Positions 1-10,321 of a stretch of DNA of 33,184 bases are shown one piece after another. The translations under genes were made by a program, and so were the position numbers. Location: positions 1 to 33,184 of the forward strand of contig JAJONN010000011.1 in assembly GCA_021323455.1 (NCBI GenBank). Direction: 5' to 3'. How positions within the stretch are numbered: the first letter of the stretch is position 1; every line of letters begins with the position of its first letter. The notes under the pieces were generated by a model. It made no database searches. It had not been told where the DNA came from and saw only the letters and a list, made by a program, of their open reading frames with translations. This stretch comes from Alphaproteobacteria bacterium (GTDB lineage Bacteria; Pseudomonadota; Alphaproteobacteria; Paracaedibacterales; VGCI01).

Positions 1-686
1 AGCCGGATCCAACATAACACCTTCAATCATTTTTTATAACGAGATTTTAGGGGAGCGGGCGGGAGTTAGTTCACGTCGTGGGTCGCGGGCTGCCCGCCGA
101 TGAGATGCTCCACAGCAATAAAGCGCGTCCTATTCAGAGAATAAAAATTGCTGAAATGCGGAAGCACCCAAGTTCCAAACAAGCCAGACGCCCATGTTGC
201 ATCCTAAAAACTTGTGCTAGCGGTGTTTGATGTGATATCTTACCATCCAGTGGGCTTTATGCAAAATGGTTGACAGGGAATTTTGGTACGTCATTTTCCT
301 GCTCTTGACCCTCTCAGCGACAAGCCCACGAAACGCCTAAAAAACCTGCCGTTCCCCTTCCTGATAGTTTACCGGGCGTGTCATTTTCTTCTTGAATGGT
401 CACATGACACGATATTAGCTTTTTTTAAATTTGCCTATGCGCCTTGCTGAGATTATCTGGCTGTCGGGTGGTGAGGTGAAGTCTTTGTAGGAAAATCGAT
501 ATAAGTATCTTACCCATTCGCCTCCCCTCACAACATAAAGTAAGTTCCGTCTGCAAAATCCCAGAAAACTGCGGGTTTTCAGGGAAGTTGCGCAAGAAAG
601 ACGTGTACCTATGCACCTTAAGTTATGATCAGAAAAGAATAGGGTTGAAGTTTTTCTTATATCCAGAGACAAGCTAAAGGTAGAAA

Positions 687-2540
687 TTATGCCCAAAGTG
701 ATTTTAATCGCTCCTGACACTTCTCCTGCAGGAAATTAGCGATTTCATTTTGAGAAGCGATCAATTTTTCGTAATGGTTAAACTCTTTGACCACTTGTTT
801 TTGTACATCGAGCGGAGGAAGCGGGATTTTAATGGACGCAATATCTGCCAGGCTAATGCCCTTCATAATGCTGCCCGCAGAAAACTTCTTGATTTCCTGC
901 GTATAGGTTTCATTTTTGAAAAAGTAATGCAGGTATTCACGCGATAATAAATTTTTTTCGATGATCTCAAGCTTAACCAAATCATGTGAAAATATTCCTT
1001 TTTTATTTACAATGGTCGTCTTTCCCAAAATGGCAGATTCCCGATTTATGTCCTTTATAGACATTAATACATCCCCCGCAAGGCATATATTTTTTTCATA
1101 GGTTTGTGTTTCATACTTCAAAAACTTTGTCTGATAATTAGATAGGAACCCTTTTCCTATGGATTTCAACGTAAACAGAGGAATGCCATCATTGTCTGAC
1201 AAGTGGCTGACATTGTATGAAAAGCCCGTAGAAATGAAATTGACCAATTGGCCAAGGGGAACAAGCGGGTAAGGTGAAGAAACGCTACTGGGACCTGAAT
1301 AATGCTTGCCAACCCAGCTTTCATGATGACCTCCCATTTTTTCAAAAGGAACTTTGGTATAGCCAAGAGAGAGCATTTCTTCTTCTGGCACCTTATTAAA
1401 GCTTATACCTTGCAGAGTATCCAGAGGATTAGGGACATTCAATTTTTTCCCGTACTTGTCAAATGTGAATACGTCATTTTGAGCATCATAGTACCAAAAA
1501 TGCTTTTTCTGATTCTGATCTGGACAGTGGAGATTTTCAAGGTATATGAGGGCTGCCCTTACACCGGTATATGGCAGAAAAGTACGATCAGGCAAAGAAA
1601 CGACAAGTCTCAGGTCTGCGTTGTCCCTCAAAAACCGCCTGGCATCAGCGCGCTCTATGCCAAGCAAAAAACCTTCAGGAACAATAGCCGCCATCCTCCC
1701 TCCTTTTTGGATGGATTGAAAAAGATGAAGGATAGAAAGAACATCAGTCTTTTTTCTCGCAAGCCCGTTTTCATATAAACCATCATATTGATAGTTTTTA
1801 TAATCACGTGAAAAAGGAACATTTGTAAGACCAACAGAATATCTTTTATACACAGGATGCGACAAGGTGTTGGCAACGTGTTCAATGCCACTATGATCAC
1901 GCCAATGCAAAATAGCATTCATTTTAGCTACCCTGGCTGAGACAGAAATATCTTTTCCAAAAAATATGTTTCCTTTTGAGCTGTCAAATTCCTTAATATA
2001 TCCAGCTGCTCCTGCCAAAAGTCCACCAGCCCCGCAAAAAGGATCATAAATTGTGTCGTTCCTTGTCGGCGATACCAGATTAACCATTATTCTAACAATA
2101 TGACGGGGCGTAAAGTATTGCCCAAGGCTTTGTTTTGATGACAGGTTCTTCTTTAGAAAATATTCGTAAGCATCCCCCATAATATCTGAATCGAAAGATG
2201 TCAGATGGTACTTGTCCAAAATGGCCAAGATTTTTTTGATCACGCTTTCTTGTGGGATTTCCGTTTTAGAGAACACATCTTCTGCATTATATTGTGTTTG
2301 CAAACTTGGGATAAGATGTCCGTTGAGATATTGTATTTTGTTTTCTTCCTCTTTCAAGGATGCCCATAAGGGGTCTTGCTGATGTTCTTCCATCAGTTTT
2401 AAAAACAGGAGGTTTGCAAATTCAAAGAAACGAGGTCGCCCAGGTTCTATTCTTGTTTCGCCAAAGCAGTTCTCTACACGCCTAAAAATATTAAAAAGGG
2501 CTGCTTTGTCCTTAATTGTTTCCGGTCTGAGCTTATTCAT
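687..2540 (-). CDS. Fused Type I N6-adenine DNA methylase (HsdM-like) with a single C-terminal HsdS-type specificity domain
   Basis: 617-aa ORF with SD (AAGGAG). Shows 'GQYFTPRHIVRIMV', SAM motif 'DPFCGAGGLL', motif IV-like 'TNVPF', and HsdS-like C-terminus 'IKIPLPPLDVQKQVVKEFNHYEKLIASQNEIANFLQEKCQERL'. Confidence 0.9.
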   Translation of the reverse strand: MNKLRPETIKDKAALFNIFRRVENCFGETRIEPGRPRFFEFANLLFLKLMEEHQQDPLWASLKEEENKIQYLNGHLIPSLQTQYNAEDVFSKTEIPQESVIKKILAILDKYHLTSFDSDIMGDAYEYFLKKNLSSKQSLGQYFTPRHIVRIMVNLVSPTRNDTIYDPFCGAGGLLAGAAGYIKEFDSSKGNIFFGKDISVSARVAKMNAILHWRDHSGIEHVANTLSHPVYKRYSVGLTNVPFSRDYKNYQYDGLYENGLARKKTDVLSILHLFQSIQKGGRMAAIVPEGFLLGIERADARRFLRDNADLRLVVSLPDRTFLPYTGVRAALIYLENLHCPDQNQKKHFWYYDAQNDVFTFDKYGKKLNVPNPLDTLQGISFNKVPEEEMLSLGYTKVPFEKMGGHHESWVGKHYSGPSSVSSPYPLVPLGQLVNFISTGFSYNVSHLSDNDGIPLFTLKSIGKGFLSNYQTKFLKYETQTYEKNICLAGDVLMSIKDINRESAILGKTTIVNKKGIFSHDLVKLEIIEKNLLSREYLHYFFKNETYTQEIKKFSAGSIMKGISLADIASIKIPLPPLDVQKQVVKEFNHYEKLIASQNEIANFLQEKCQERLKSLWA

Positions 2541-4099
2541 TTAGGAACTCCTTAGTGATGTCTCATAAGTCGCCTCTTCCAGACAAGAAAGGCGCTGAAC
2601 TATTGAAAACCTTGCCGCTAGTGACTACCTGCCCTGTTATTGTCCCCAAGTTGAAAAGGAGAACGTTGGCGATACTCATATCTTTTTCATATCAATTGGT
2701 TAGAAACCCATGAATCTATTTTAAAAATCGAGCGGTGCTGTTCAGCGTCAAATAAAGGAAAGAATATCTTTCCAATAAAACCTTAAAAGTTTTTACATCA
2801 CACCAAAAAAAGCTTCCTCAATTTTTTCATACAGTATCTACCACTATTTATACCTTAATTTTATTTAAATTTACCTTTAATATTATAGGGTATACTTTAT
2901 TAACTTACAAGGCCAAGAATCCTACTTTTGTCAATTTTATAGCCTTTTAAAATTACCATGTAGAGATTTTCATAGATCGCATGGCGAAAGCATTTTGCGG
3001 CTCTCGCCTTATTAAATAGCCTTGTTTTGCCAATTGAGAAGTACTTTAAACCGCCTTCTTTTAACATCTCAACCATACAAGTTTCGGTCTAACAACAATT
3101 GAACGACCGAAAAATCGCCCAGGGAACTTTCCTTGCTTCCGAAGAGCCAATAAAAGGCACAAAGGAAACCAATAGGAGGAGAATTTCCAAACGAGGAAAC
3201 ATCAGTCTTTGAGAGCATATGATTTGTGGCTACCCTATTGTTTTATTGATCGCCAACAAAGGAAGGCTGATACATTAATGGAGAAACTCCTGCTCAATTG
3301 GGATTTACGCTGCCATGTCCATAGAAGATAAACCGGGCTTCGGTCGCTGTTGCGAATAAGACAAGTCAGAGTGGTTGAAAATAATGAAAAAGCCAGAATA
3401 AGCTTTTTTTCTCATGATTTTTTTCAGCATAAAATTAGTAAAGAAAACTCGTTGGGGCCAGTGCCATTTCCAATAGCTTGCCTTGCTGTTGCCAAGCATG
3501 CTATTTTCCTCATCAGTGGGCTTGCGAGAGTTGAAATGGTGAGTTTGAGCTTGTTCTCCCTTCCAGTTCCCTTAAAGGTAGTAAGCCCACAAATTTTTAA
3601 AGGAACGCTATCCAATATCCTTTCCCTCTCACATTCATTTCCTCATCGTATATTTATTAGGCGGCACCCTTCCCGCATGCATAATCAACCATTTTTTTTA
3701 AATAACCTTTGAATTAAAGGATATCTTGGTCTCTTTAAGATATATGGGATAAATAAAATTATGGTTACGCCTCTTAAACACAAAGTCTGGCTGGCCGTTT
3801 TTGAAGTACGAGTTTTGAACAATCCTCATTTTTCATAAGCCCCAATAATTCCTTTGCCTCTTGCAGGGCAACTCAATCAAACATTCACGGGATCTGGCCA
3901 AAAAAGCACGGTTATGCCATTTGCTCATTTTTTGCTTTCCTCTATGGGATCTTAGCGGATAACGCTCATCTACAACCTTACCGCACCATAGGAAGGTTCC
4001 AAAGAATAAAAAGAAATTCTCTAAATTATCAATTCATTGTTTATAAGCTTAACCGAAAGAGCCTTTTTCCTCCTCGTAACAAGTCTGTCAGTACCTCCT

Positions 4100-4756
4100 C
4101 TAAACGGACGACAAGGCATATTCCTTCAAGTATTCTCGAAAAGCAAGATTGACGGTTTGCTCACGCCATAACGTTTTACGGAAGCTCTTCTCAATTTTAT
4201 CCATAAAATCAATTATGTTGTCGTAAATCTCAACATCTGTCGAGATTATAATCTCTGTCTCCTCCCCTTTTGTCGTTGTCACTTTCCTTGCTGAAGCAAT
4301 GAAACGGCTGTAAATGTCCAGATAATCCAGGTTAGCGTCATTAATCGTCAAAACAAGGGTGGTTGCATCTTTCTCTTCGCAAAACAGAAGGAGCTGCTCT
4401 AGGATTTTGAGCTGGAACTGAAACATCACGACTCCTTGAAGGTAAGCATCAAACCCTACCTTAGCGTTAAATTTTTGCACGCTAATGCTGGGGAAATTGC
4501 AGGTGACGACAGCGGCAAGGTACCCTACCTCCTCCCCTTCGTCCTCAAAATTCACAAAGGTTTCTTTTAATTCCAAGGTCATTTCGCAAAGGAGTTCATG
4601 GCCACAATCTTCAGCTCTAAAAATATAGAGATTCGGAGAAAACTCCTGAAAATCAAACATAAAAAAATTGTTCAGTGGGACTGGCGTTGTCCTTAGTTCT
4701 TGGGATAGAGTATTTCCATCTAAGAGATCGGTGTCATTGTTAATTAGTTTAGACAT
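4100..4756 (-). CDS. Hypothetical protein, paralogue of the adjacent ORF 4791..5489
   Basis: 218-aa ORF. Shares 'GVVMFQFQLKILEQLLLFCEEKDATTLVLTIND...' and '...LWREQTVNLAFREYLK' with its neighbour. Confidence 0.75.
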   Translation of the reverse strand: MSKLINNDTDLLDGNTLSQELRTTPVPLNNFFMFDFQEFSPNLYIFRAEDCGHELLCEMTLELKETFVNFEDEGEEVGYLAAVVTCNFPSISVQKFNAKVGFDAYLQGVVMFQFQLKILEQLLLFCEEKDATTLVLTINDANLDYLDIYSRFIASARKVTTTKGEETEIIISTDVEIYDNIIDFMDKIEKSFRKTLWREQTVNLAFREYLKEYALSSV

Positions 4757-4790
4757 GGCAAACCATCCTTATTGAAATTGAGGTTGTTTC

Positions 4791-5489
4791 TTAGTGAACT
4801 GTTTCTTTTTCCTGTCGGGATTTTAAATATTGCCGGATGACAGGATTAGACCGCTGTTCGCACCATAACTCTTGTTCAAAGCCAAGAGTGGTTGCTTTCA
4901 TAAAAACCATCCACTTATCAATGGTTTCCTTATTTGTCGGAATAACCAGTTCCGTTTGCTCACCATTTTTGGTCAAGGTCGGGTCCTGATGAACCAGGAA
5001 GTCTTGATAAATTCCGAACCCTTCAACCTGGTCATCATCTATATAAATAATGAGGTGGGATGCACCTTGCTTGGCACAAAACCTAAGAAGGTGTTCCAAA
5101 ATCTCCATTTGAAATTGAACCATGACCAGGCCATAAAGGAGTTCGTCTTCCCTCATCAACCTGTTTCCTTCTTGCAGTAAAATAGCTGGAAAATGGCAAA
5201 TCACATTTCTTGAAGCGGGCTGGGCCAGTTCTCCTTCAATTTCCAGAGTAAGGTCGCATTCTAGAGCATGGGAAAGATCCTGAATTGTCATCTCGTAGAA
5301 ATCTAAACCTCTTTTTTTGATATTAACCGTAACCCCTCCTTTTGAGGATGCGGGCTGGGAAGGTAGAGCCTTCTCTTGAGCAGGAGGCGGGTTGGAAACA
5401 ACCAATTTTAATTTGGGAGCCTTTTTCTTGGAACGGGGTGGTTTTTTATGTTGAGTTGAAGGAGGTGGGGTATGAATACGTTTTACCAT
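4791..5489 (-). CDS. Hypothetical protein, paralogue of the adjacent ORF 4100..4756, with a Pro/Lys-rich N-terminus
   Basis: 232-aa ORF. 'GLVMVQFQMEILEHLLRFCAKQGASHLIIYIDDDQ...LWCEQRSNPVIRQYLKS' aligns to the neighbour. Confidence 0.75.
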   Translation of the reverse strand: MVKRIHTPPPSTQHKKPPRSKKKAPKLKLVVSNPPPAQEKALPSQPASSKGGVTVNIKKRGLDFYEMTIQDLSHALECDLTLEIEGELAQPASRNVICHFPAILLQEGNRLMREDELLYGLVMVQFQMEILEHLLRFCAKQGASHLIIYIDDDQVEGFGIYQDFLVHQDPTLTKNGEQTELVIPTNKETIDKWMVFMKATTLGFEQELWCEQRSNPVIRQYLKSRQEKETVH

Positions 5490-5601
5490 AATATTTTCCT
5501 CGTGCTCCTATACGCATCCTTTATACATCCTTGTGTAAGAGGTGGCCGAAGAATTTCCTAATGGTATTTTAGCAGGGGGGGTCTACTTTTAGTTCAGAAG
5601 C

Positions 5602-6815
5602 TTAAAAAGTATCGAATTTATGACGGTTAAATGCCAGCATTTCCAGAAAACTTTGAGAAGTGAGGGAAGGAACAGCAGTGGAATGAAGCTTGCTTCTTTT
5701 GACTGTGATGGGCAACTTACCAGAAGAAACCCATTGAAGGTATCCAAGTTCATCTATTGCACAGGTTGCCAAGCGAGAATTATCAGGATGCAAACAGAAA
5801 GGAATATCCAGATAGCCCTTTTGGAAAGCTTTATAAAGCCCTGCCCCGATATCTTTATCTAAATTTAAGACAGAATCAATCAAGGCTTTTGACTGGGCAA
5901 AGATAATCTCTTCTTCTTCCCCATCATAGGGGACATCCTCCGCAAGTGAGGTTGAAAATTCATGCGCTTTTTTTAAAGCAGCCAGGTTGGAAGCCAAAGT
6001 TGGAATTTGGCGGCTTTCGTCCTGGGTTTTAACGATGAGCCTCCTGGTGTCAGAAAGAACAGCCAGCTGGACGCTTTCTTTCAGAATTTTTTCATATCCC
6101 ACCTTGGTTTTTGGAAAAAGCCCCATAAACGTATAGATTACCACATGCCATGACATTTCTTTACAAAGGTAGAAGCCAGCCAATCTTTTTAAAGCTGAAA
6201 CTGACGCCAGATCCTGGGTGAAGCTATAGTTTTGAGCATAGCTTAACGAAATGTCTCGCAACCCGTTTTGTTGAAAAAACAAGGCTTCTAATATTCCAAG
6301 AGCGACTAAAATGGAGGGATGGCAAAGCTGGCCTAAAAGACACCCTGCAAAGCTTTCCAGGTGGCTCTGAGTCGGGTACGCCGCTAAGATGAGACATGAT
6401 CTTTGCCAGGAGGATATTGCGTCCTTAAGGGAGGTACGGCTGTAAGGGAGGCAATAAGAGACTGGCCCTCCTTCCGTTATAAAAAGCTGGCTCTTGACAA
6501 GGTGTCCAAAAATCTTTTCGGGATTAGCCGTTCCGTGCCTAACCTGGTACCAAGGGAACTTAACTGCTCCATAATTTCAGATGGCGAGTAAGCCAGCACA
6601 GGAAAACCATTTAAATCAAGCCCTGCCTGGAGTGACTTTTTGGCTTCATCAAACTGCCCCATACGAGTATAGCTATCAAGGGTAATAGTACCAACCACAG
6701 GCAATTCAAGGCTTTTAACCGCCTTCAATCCCGCTTGCATGTTTTCCAGGGAGGCCATACCCATGCGAGGTTGAACGTAAAGGTCAGACCGAGTTTTTAA
6801 AAACTTAGACAGCAT
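5602..6815 (-). pseudogene. glmE: Methylaspartate (glutamate) mutase epsilon subunit, split by one frameshift near 6544-6552
   Basis: N-terminal frame 'VQPRMGMASLENMQAGLKAVKSLELPVVGTITLDSYTRMGQ...DLNGFPVLAYSPSEIMEQLSSLGT' continues in another frame as 'QVRHGTANPEKIFGHLVKSQLFITEGGPVSYCLPYSRTSLKDAISSWQRSCLILAAYPTQSHLESFAGCLLGQLCHPSILVALGILEALFFQQNGLRDISLSYAQN...GYLDIPFCLHPDNSRLATCAIDELGYLQWVSSGKLPI'. Adding one base at 'GGTACCAGG' restores one ~404-aa protein. Confidence 0.85.
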
Positions 6816-7251
6816 GCTTGAACAGGCTTTCCATCTTAATTGCAGTTAAACGATCAAGATATCTTTTGAAACTTACCAAGGAATCACTTTCTGTAAAAAC
6901 GTCACTATATCCCAACTTGACAAGCTTTTTTCTTTGAAAGGCAGCGTTTTTTTCAGAAATTCCCATTTTTCCTCCGGCAACAAACGGTGGAAGCTGGGCA
7001 AAACCATTCCGGGAAAAAGAGGTTATAATTTTGATTGCATCCTGGAACAAATGGCCGTTAACGGAAGAAATGACGACGAGGTCAAAGAATGATCCTGCAA
7101 GAGTTTCGTGAATTTCTTGAAAAGGAACGCAAGGACCTAAGTTACGCACACTGCATCCATTTTCTTGCAAAAATAACTCCATAAAAATTAGGTTCCATGT
7201 ATGAGAATCAGAAGGCGTGCTTGTTAAAATAACATTTAGATTGTTTTTCAT
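6805..7251 (-). CDS. glmS: Cobalamin-binding subunit of methylaspartate (glutamate) mutase
   Basis: 'TSTPSDSHTWNLIFMELFLQENGCSVRNLGPCVPFQEI...LVVISSVNGH...FVAGGKMG' is a B12-binding fold with DxH. ATG at 7251 has a good SD (GGGAG). Overlaps the glmE start by 11 bp. Confidence 0.85.
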   Translation of the reverse strand: MKNNLNVILTSTPSDSHTWNLIFMELFLQENGCSVRNLGPCVPFQEIHETLAGSFFDLVVISSVNGHLFQDAIKIITSFSRNGFAQLPPFVAGGKMGISEKNAAFQRKKLVKLGYSDVFTESDSLVSFKRYLDRLTAIKMESLFKHAV

Positions 7252-7293
7252 TTTTTTCTCCCGATAAGTAGTTAAACTGACGCACCGATTTGA

Positions 7294-7315
7294 CATTTGT
7301 AGATCTATACAAATG
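7294..7315. promoter_or_regulatory. Inverted repeat CATTTGTA-N6-TACAAATG, candidate operator between glmS and the POT transporter gene
   Basis: Perfect 8-bp arms around GATCTA, 43-64 bp upstream of the glmS ATG in the divergent intergenic region. Confidence 0.5.
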
Positions 7316-7484
7316 CAAAACCTATTGGCATTATAGGCCAGTTGAAGAATTAAGACGATTAAGAACGGGGTTCTGAGAGAAAGCGACGCATATTTTACTT
7401 ATTATAGCTAAAATTAAATCGGGAAAAATGTTTTTTATAAATGATGTATTCTAAAATAAAAATATAAAAAAAGAGATATATAAC

Positions 7485-8978
7485 TTGAATCAACTTAATG
7501 CTATAAATTCTTTCTCCTCTCAACCTAAAGCTTTATATATTCTCTCTTTTACCGAACTTTGGGAACGATTTAGCTATTACGGTATCCGTTCCCTTCTCAT
7601 GTTTTATATGATTTCAGAGCTAGGCTTTAGCGACGCATCCGCCTACGGCGTTTACGGAATGTATTTTGCTCTTGTGAGCGCTTCCTCTCTGGCTGGAGGG
7701 TACATTGCCGATCATTACCTAGGCAATCGCAAGGCCATTTATCTGGGAGCCATGATCATTATAGCCGGGCATGCTATTTTGCTCCTCCCTTCCCAGAACT
7801 TCCTTAATTTAGGCTTAGGTTTTATTATAGCTGGAACCGGTTTTTTTAAAGCAAACATTACGAGTCTTTTAGGGCAATATTATCAACCTCATGACCCACG
7901 CCGAGATAGTGGGTTTACAATTTTTTACATGGGAATTAACCTGGGGGCCTTTTTAGCTCCCTTTGCTTGTGGATACATCGGCAAAACCCTCGGATGGCAT
8001 TATGGTTTTGGCGTATCAGGGCTGGGTATGCTTCTCGGACTTCTTGTTTTTTATCTCAGTAATGAAGCTTTAGGCAATATCGGGTGTATTCCTGATAAAA
8101 ACAAGCTTTACAAACGCGGGTTTCTGAGGTTATCCCCTTACCAGATCATCCTTATAAGTACCCTTTTAAGTATCCCTGTTTTTGCCGGATGTATCCATTA
8201 TCATGACCTTATGGGCAACTTCTTGTATTGCTCAGGCGTTATCGCGCTTATTGCCTTGATTGCCATGGCTTTCAGGTGCAAGGGAGAAGAAAGAAGGTCC
8301 ATGTTGACGCTGATTACCATGATGCCCTTTTTTGTGGCCTTTTGGGCAAGCTTTGAACAAGCTGGTGCATCCATCAATCTTTTTATTGATCGCCATGTCA
8401 ACCGGGATCTGTTGGGGTATGAAATACCAACCGCATGGTTTTTATCGTTAACGCCTTTTTTGATTATTATTCTCGGGTCTGCTTTCTCTATGCTATGGCT
8501 TCAACTAGGAAAGCGTAATCTTGAGCCTAATACGCCTGTCAAATTTGCCCTGGCTTTTTTTCAGGCAAGCTTAAGCTTCTGGTTTTTAAAGCTGGGAGTA
8601 GAGGAAGGACTTGGGATTGGTGCGATCTCTATGATTTGGGTCGTACTTTACTACTTTTTTAGAACAACCAGTGAGTTATGTATCATTCCCATAGCCTTTT
8701 CCATGGTAACGAAACTTGCACCTCCTCATTTAACGAGCTTCATGATGGGTGTTTTTTTCCTCTCTGTTTCTTTTGCGCAAGTAGCCGCGCAACAGGTAGC
8801 TAAATATTTTACAGCAGCACATGGGATGAAAGAAGTTGTTCATCTTCAGGATAAAGCAATTTCTCTTTCTATATTTGGACAGATTTTCGAGTTTTTAATT
8901 ATCTTGCCTCTTGTAGCAGGTATTGGCATGCTCATAATTTCCCCTCTGACAAAGGATGTATTTAAAAAGTACGGGTAA
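7485..8978 (+). CDS. POT/PTR family proton-dependent peptide MFS transporter
   Basis: 497 aa. 'ALYILSFTELWERFSYYGIRSLLMFYM' signature, many TM segments, 'FFKANITSLLGQYY...GFTIFYMGINLGAF'. Starts with TTG. Confidence 0.92.
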   Translation: MNQLNAINSFSSQPKALYILSFTELWERFSYYGIRSLLMFYMISELGFSDASAYGVYGMYFALVSASSLAGGYIADHYLGNRKAIYLGAMIIIAGHAILLLPSQNFLNLGLGFIIAGTGFFKANITSLLGQYYQPHDPRRDSGFTIFYMGINLGAFLAPFACGYIGKTLGWHYGFGVSGLGMLLGLLVFYLSNEALGNIGCIPDKNKLYKRGFLRLSPYQIILISTLLSIPVFAGCIHYHDLMGNFLYCSGVIALIALIAMAFRCKGEERRSMLTLITMMPFFVAFWASFEQAGASINLFIDRHVNRDLLGYEIPTAWFLSLTPFLIIILGSAFSMLWLQLGKRNLEPNTPVKFALAFFQASLSFWFLKLGVEEGLGIGAISMIWVVLYYFFRTTSELCIIPIAFSMVTKLAPPHLTSFMMGVFFLSVSFAQVAAQQVAKYFTAAHGMKEVVHLQDKAISLSIFGQIFEFLIILPLVAGIGMLIISPLTKDVFKKYG

Positions 8979-9076
8979 AAACGAGTTCTTTTTTAGTGAT
9001 TTAAATTAAAAATTAATTTTAAGTATTAGCCTAATAAAGATCAACGTGAAAAAGATAAGAAAACACCCATAGTAAA

Positions 9077-10321
9077 ATGAAAAATATCATTATATTTAAA
9101 AACAGAGATTTTAGCTTTTATGACTTTAATAAGATTAAAACTAAACATAAATTAAGACTATCTATTGTAACTTTCAAAAATTCATTCAGTGATTTATCAG
9201 AAGATAATAAAAATTCATTAGATAATATTTATCTTTTAGATGATAACTTACATTCATTATTTGATAGCCCTTTGCCTGAAGAAAAATTATACGGAATAAT
9301 AAAAAAAGAAATTCAATTCATTCAAGATACTTGGATAGTAGCTGCAGATGAACTTAATATTTTAACTGCTGCTTCTCTAAGAAAAAAATTTAATCTGACT
9401 GGCTCCCCAAGCTCGATCATATTAAACTATAGAAACAAGGCACAACAGAAAAAAGTTCTTTCCCAAGCTGGTATCCGTATCCCCAAATTTATTCCTATTA
9501 AAAGGAGTTATGAAAACGAGAATATAGAACTCCTTTATATTCAACTTAAACAATACCTGAAAGAACCATTTATCTTGAAGCCTGTTGAGATGGGCGGATC
9601 AACAGGCGTGGAAAGAATTGAAACTTATGATGGCTTTATAGAGTATTTCAAGAAATTTAAAAATTTCTCTAGCCTTATTGCCGAAGAGCTAATTAATGGT
9701 CAGCTTTATCACTGTGATTTCATTATTCAAGGTGGTAACTATGTTTTTTCTGAAGTATCTGAGTATATTCATAATGGCCTATCTTTCCTAAAGGGATACA
9801 ATCATGGAAGTCTTTTGCTCATTCCTTGTAACCCTCTGCGCTTACCCATTATTGAATTTTGTAAAAAAGCAAATTCAGTTTTAGGGCTGAAATCAGGTTG
9901 CGCTCATTTTGAAGTTTTTGTTACGAATAAGAAAGAAATTATTTTTTTAGAGGCAGCCGCTCGGCCAGCTGGCTCACTTGTTCCTCTTGTTTTCACCAAA
10001 ACATTTAAAACAAACTATATGAATGCTGCTTTGCTTGCTGAGATTGATGAGGATCCTGGTATTTTTAATTCACCAAATGAATATTATTTCTGGACTGTTT
10101 TTCCTAAAAAGCCAGGAATCGTCAAAAAGCTAAAATATCTTCATCTCCAAAGCCCATATGATTTAAAATGGCTTGTTAATGTTGGTAACATTTTAGATAA
10201 GCCTCTATCTGTTTCAGATAAATCCGGATTCCTTGTAGCAAACAACAAGAATTATGAGGTTTTAAAATCTGATTTTTATTTTCTTAGAAAATTTGATGCT
10301 ATAGAAATAGAAAAAATTTAG
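9077..10321 (+). CDS. ATP-grasp domain ligase
   Basis: 414 aa. 'NKAQQKKVLSQAGIRIPKFIPI', 'PFILKPVEMGGSTGVERI', 'EVFVTNKKEIIFLEAAARPAGS' match ATP-grasp lid, phosphate-binding and metal-binding motifs. Confidence 0.85.
   Translation: MKNIIIFKNRDFSFYDFNKIKTKHKLRLSIVTFKNSFSDLSEDNKNSLDNIYLLDDNLHSLFDSPLPEEKLYGIIKKEIQFIQDTWIVAADELNILTAASLRKKFNLTGSPSSIILNYRNKAQQKKVLSQAGIRIPKFIPIKRSYENENIELLYIQLKQYLKEPFILKPVEMGGSTGVERIETYDGFIEYFKKFKNFSSLIAEELINGQLYHCDFIIQGGNYVFSEVSEYIHNGLSFLKGYNHGSLLLIPCNPLRLPIIEFCKKANSVLGLKSGCAHFEVFVTNKKEIIFLEAAARPAGSLVPLVFTKTFKTNYMNAALLAEIDEDPGIFNSPNEYYFWTVFPKKPGIVKKLKYLHLQSPYDLKWLVNVGNILDKPLSVSDKSGFLVANNKNYEVLKSDFYFLRKFDAIEIEKI

Noticed and set aside
415-720. ORFs 415..720 and 425..616 (-) at the left end
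   Set aside because: No SD or recognisable domain; one overlaps the methylase end. A possible C-terminal fragment '...TRFIAVEHLIGGQPATHDVN*' (near 78-210, minus) is too short to assign.
1302-1778. 158-aa plus-strand ORF and other ORFs overlapping the methylase
   Set aside because: Antisense to a well-supported HsdM/S-like gene, with no family features.
3305-3712. ORFs 3350..3712 (+), 3305..3499 (-), 3424..3615 (-) as possible genes or transposase remnants
   Set aside because: Mutually overlapping, no SD or motif, and no inverted repeats found to support an IS element.
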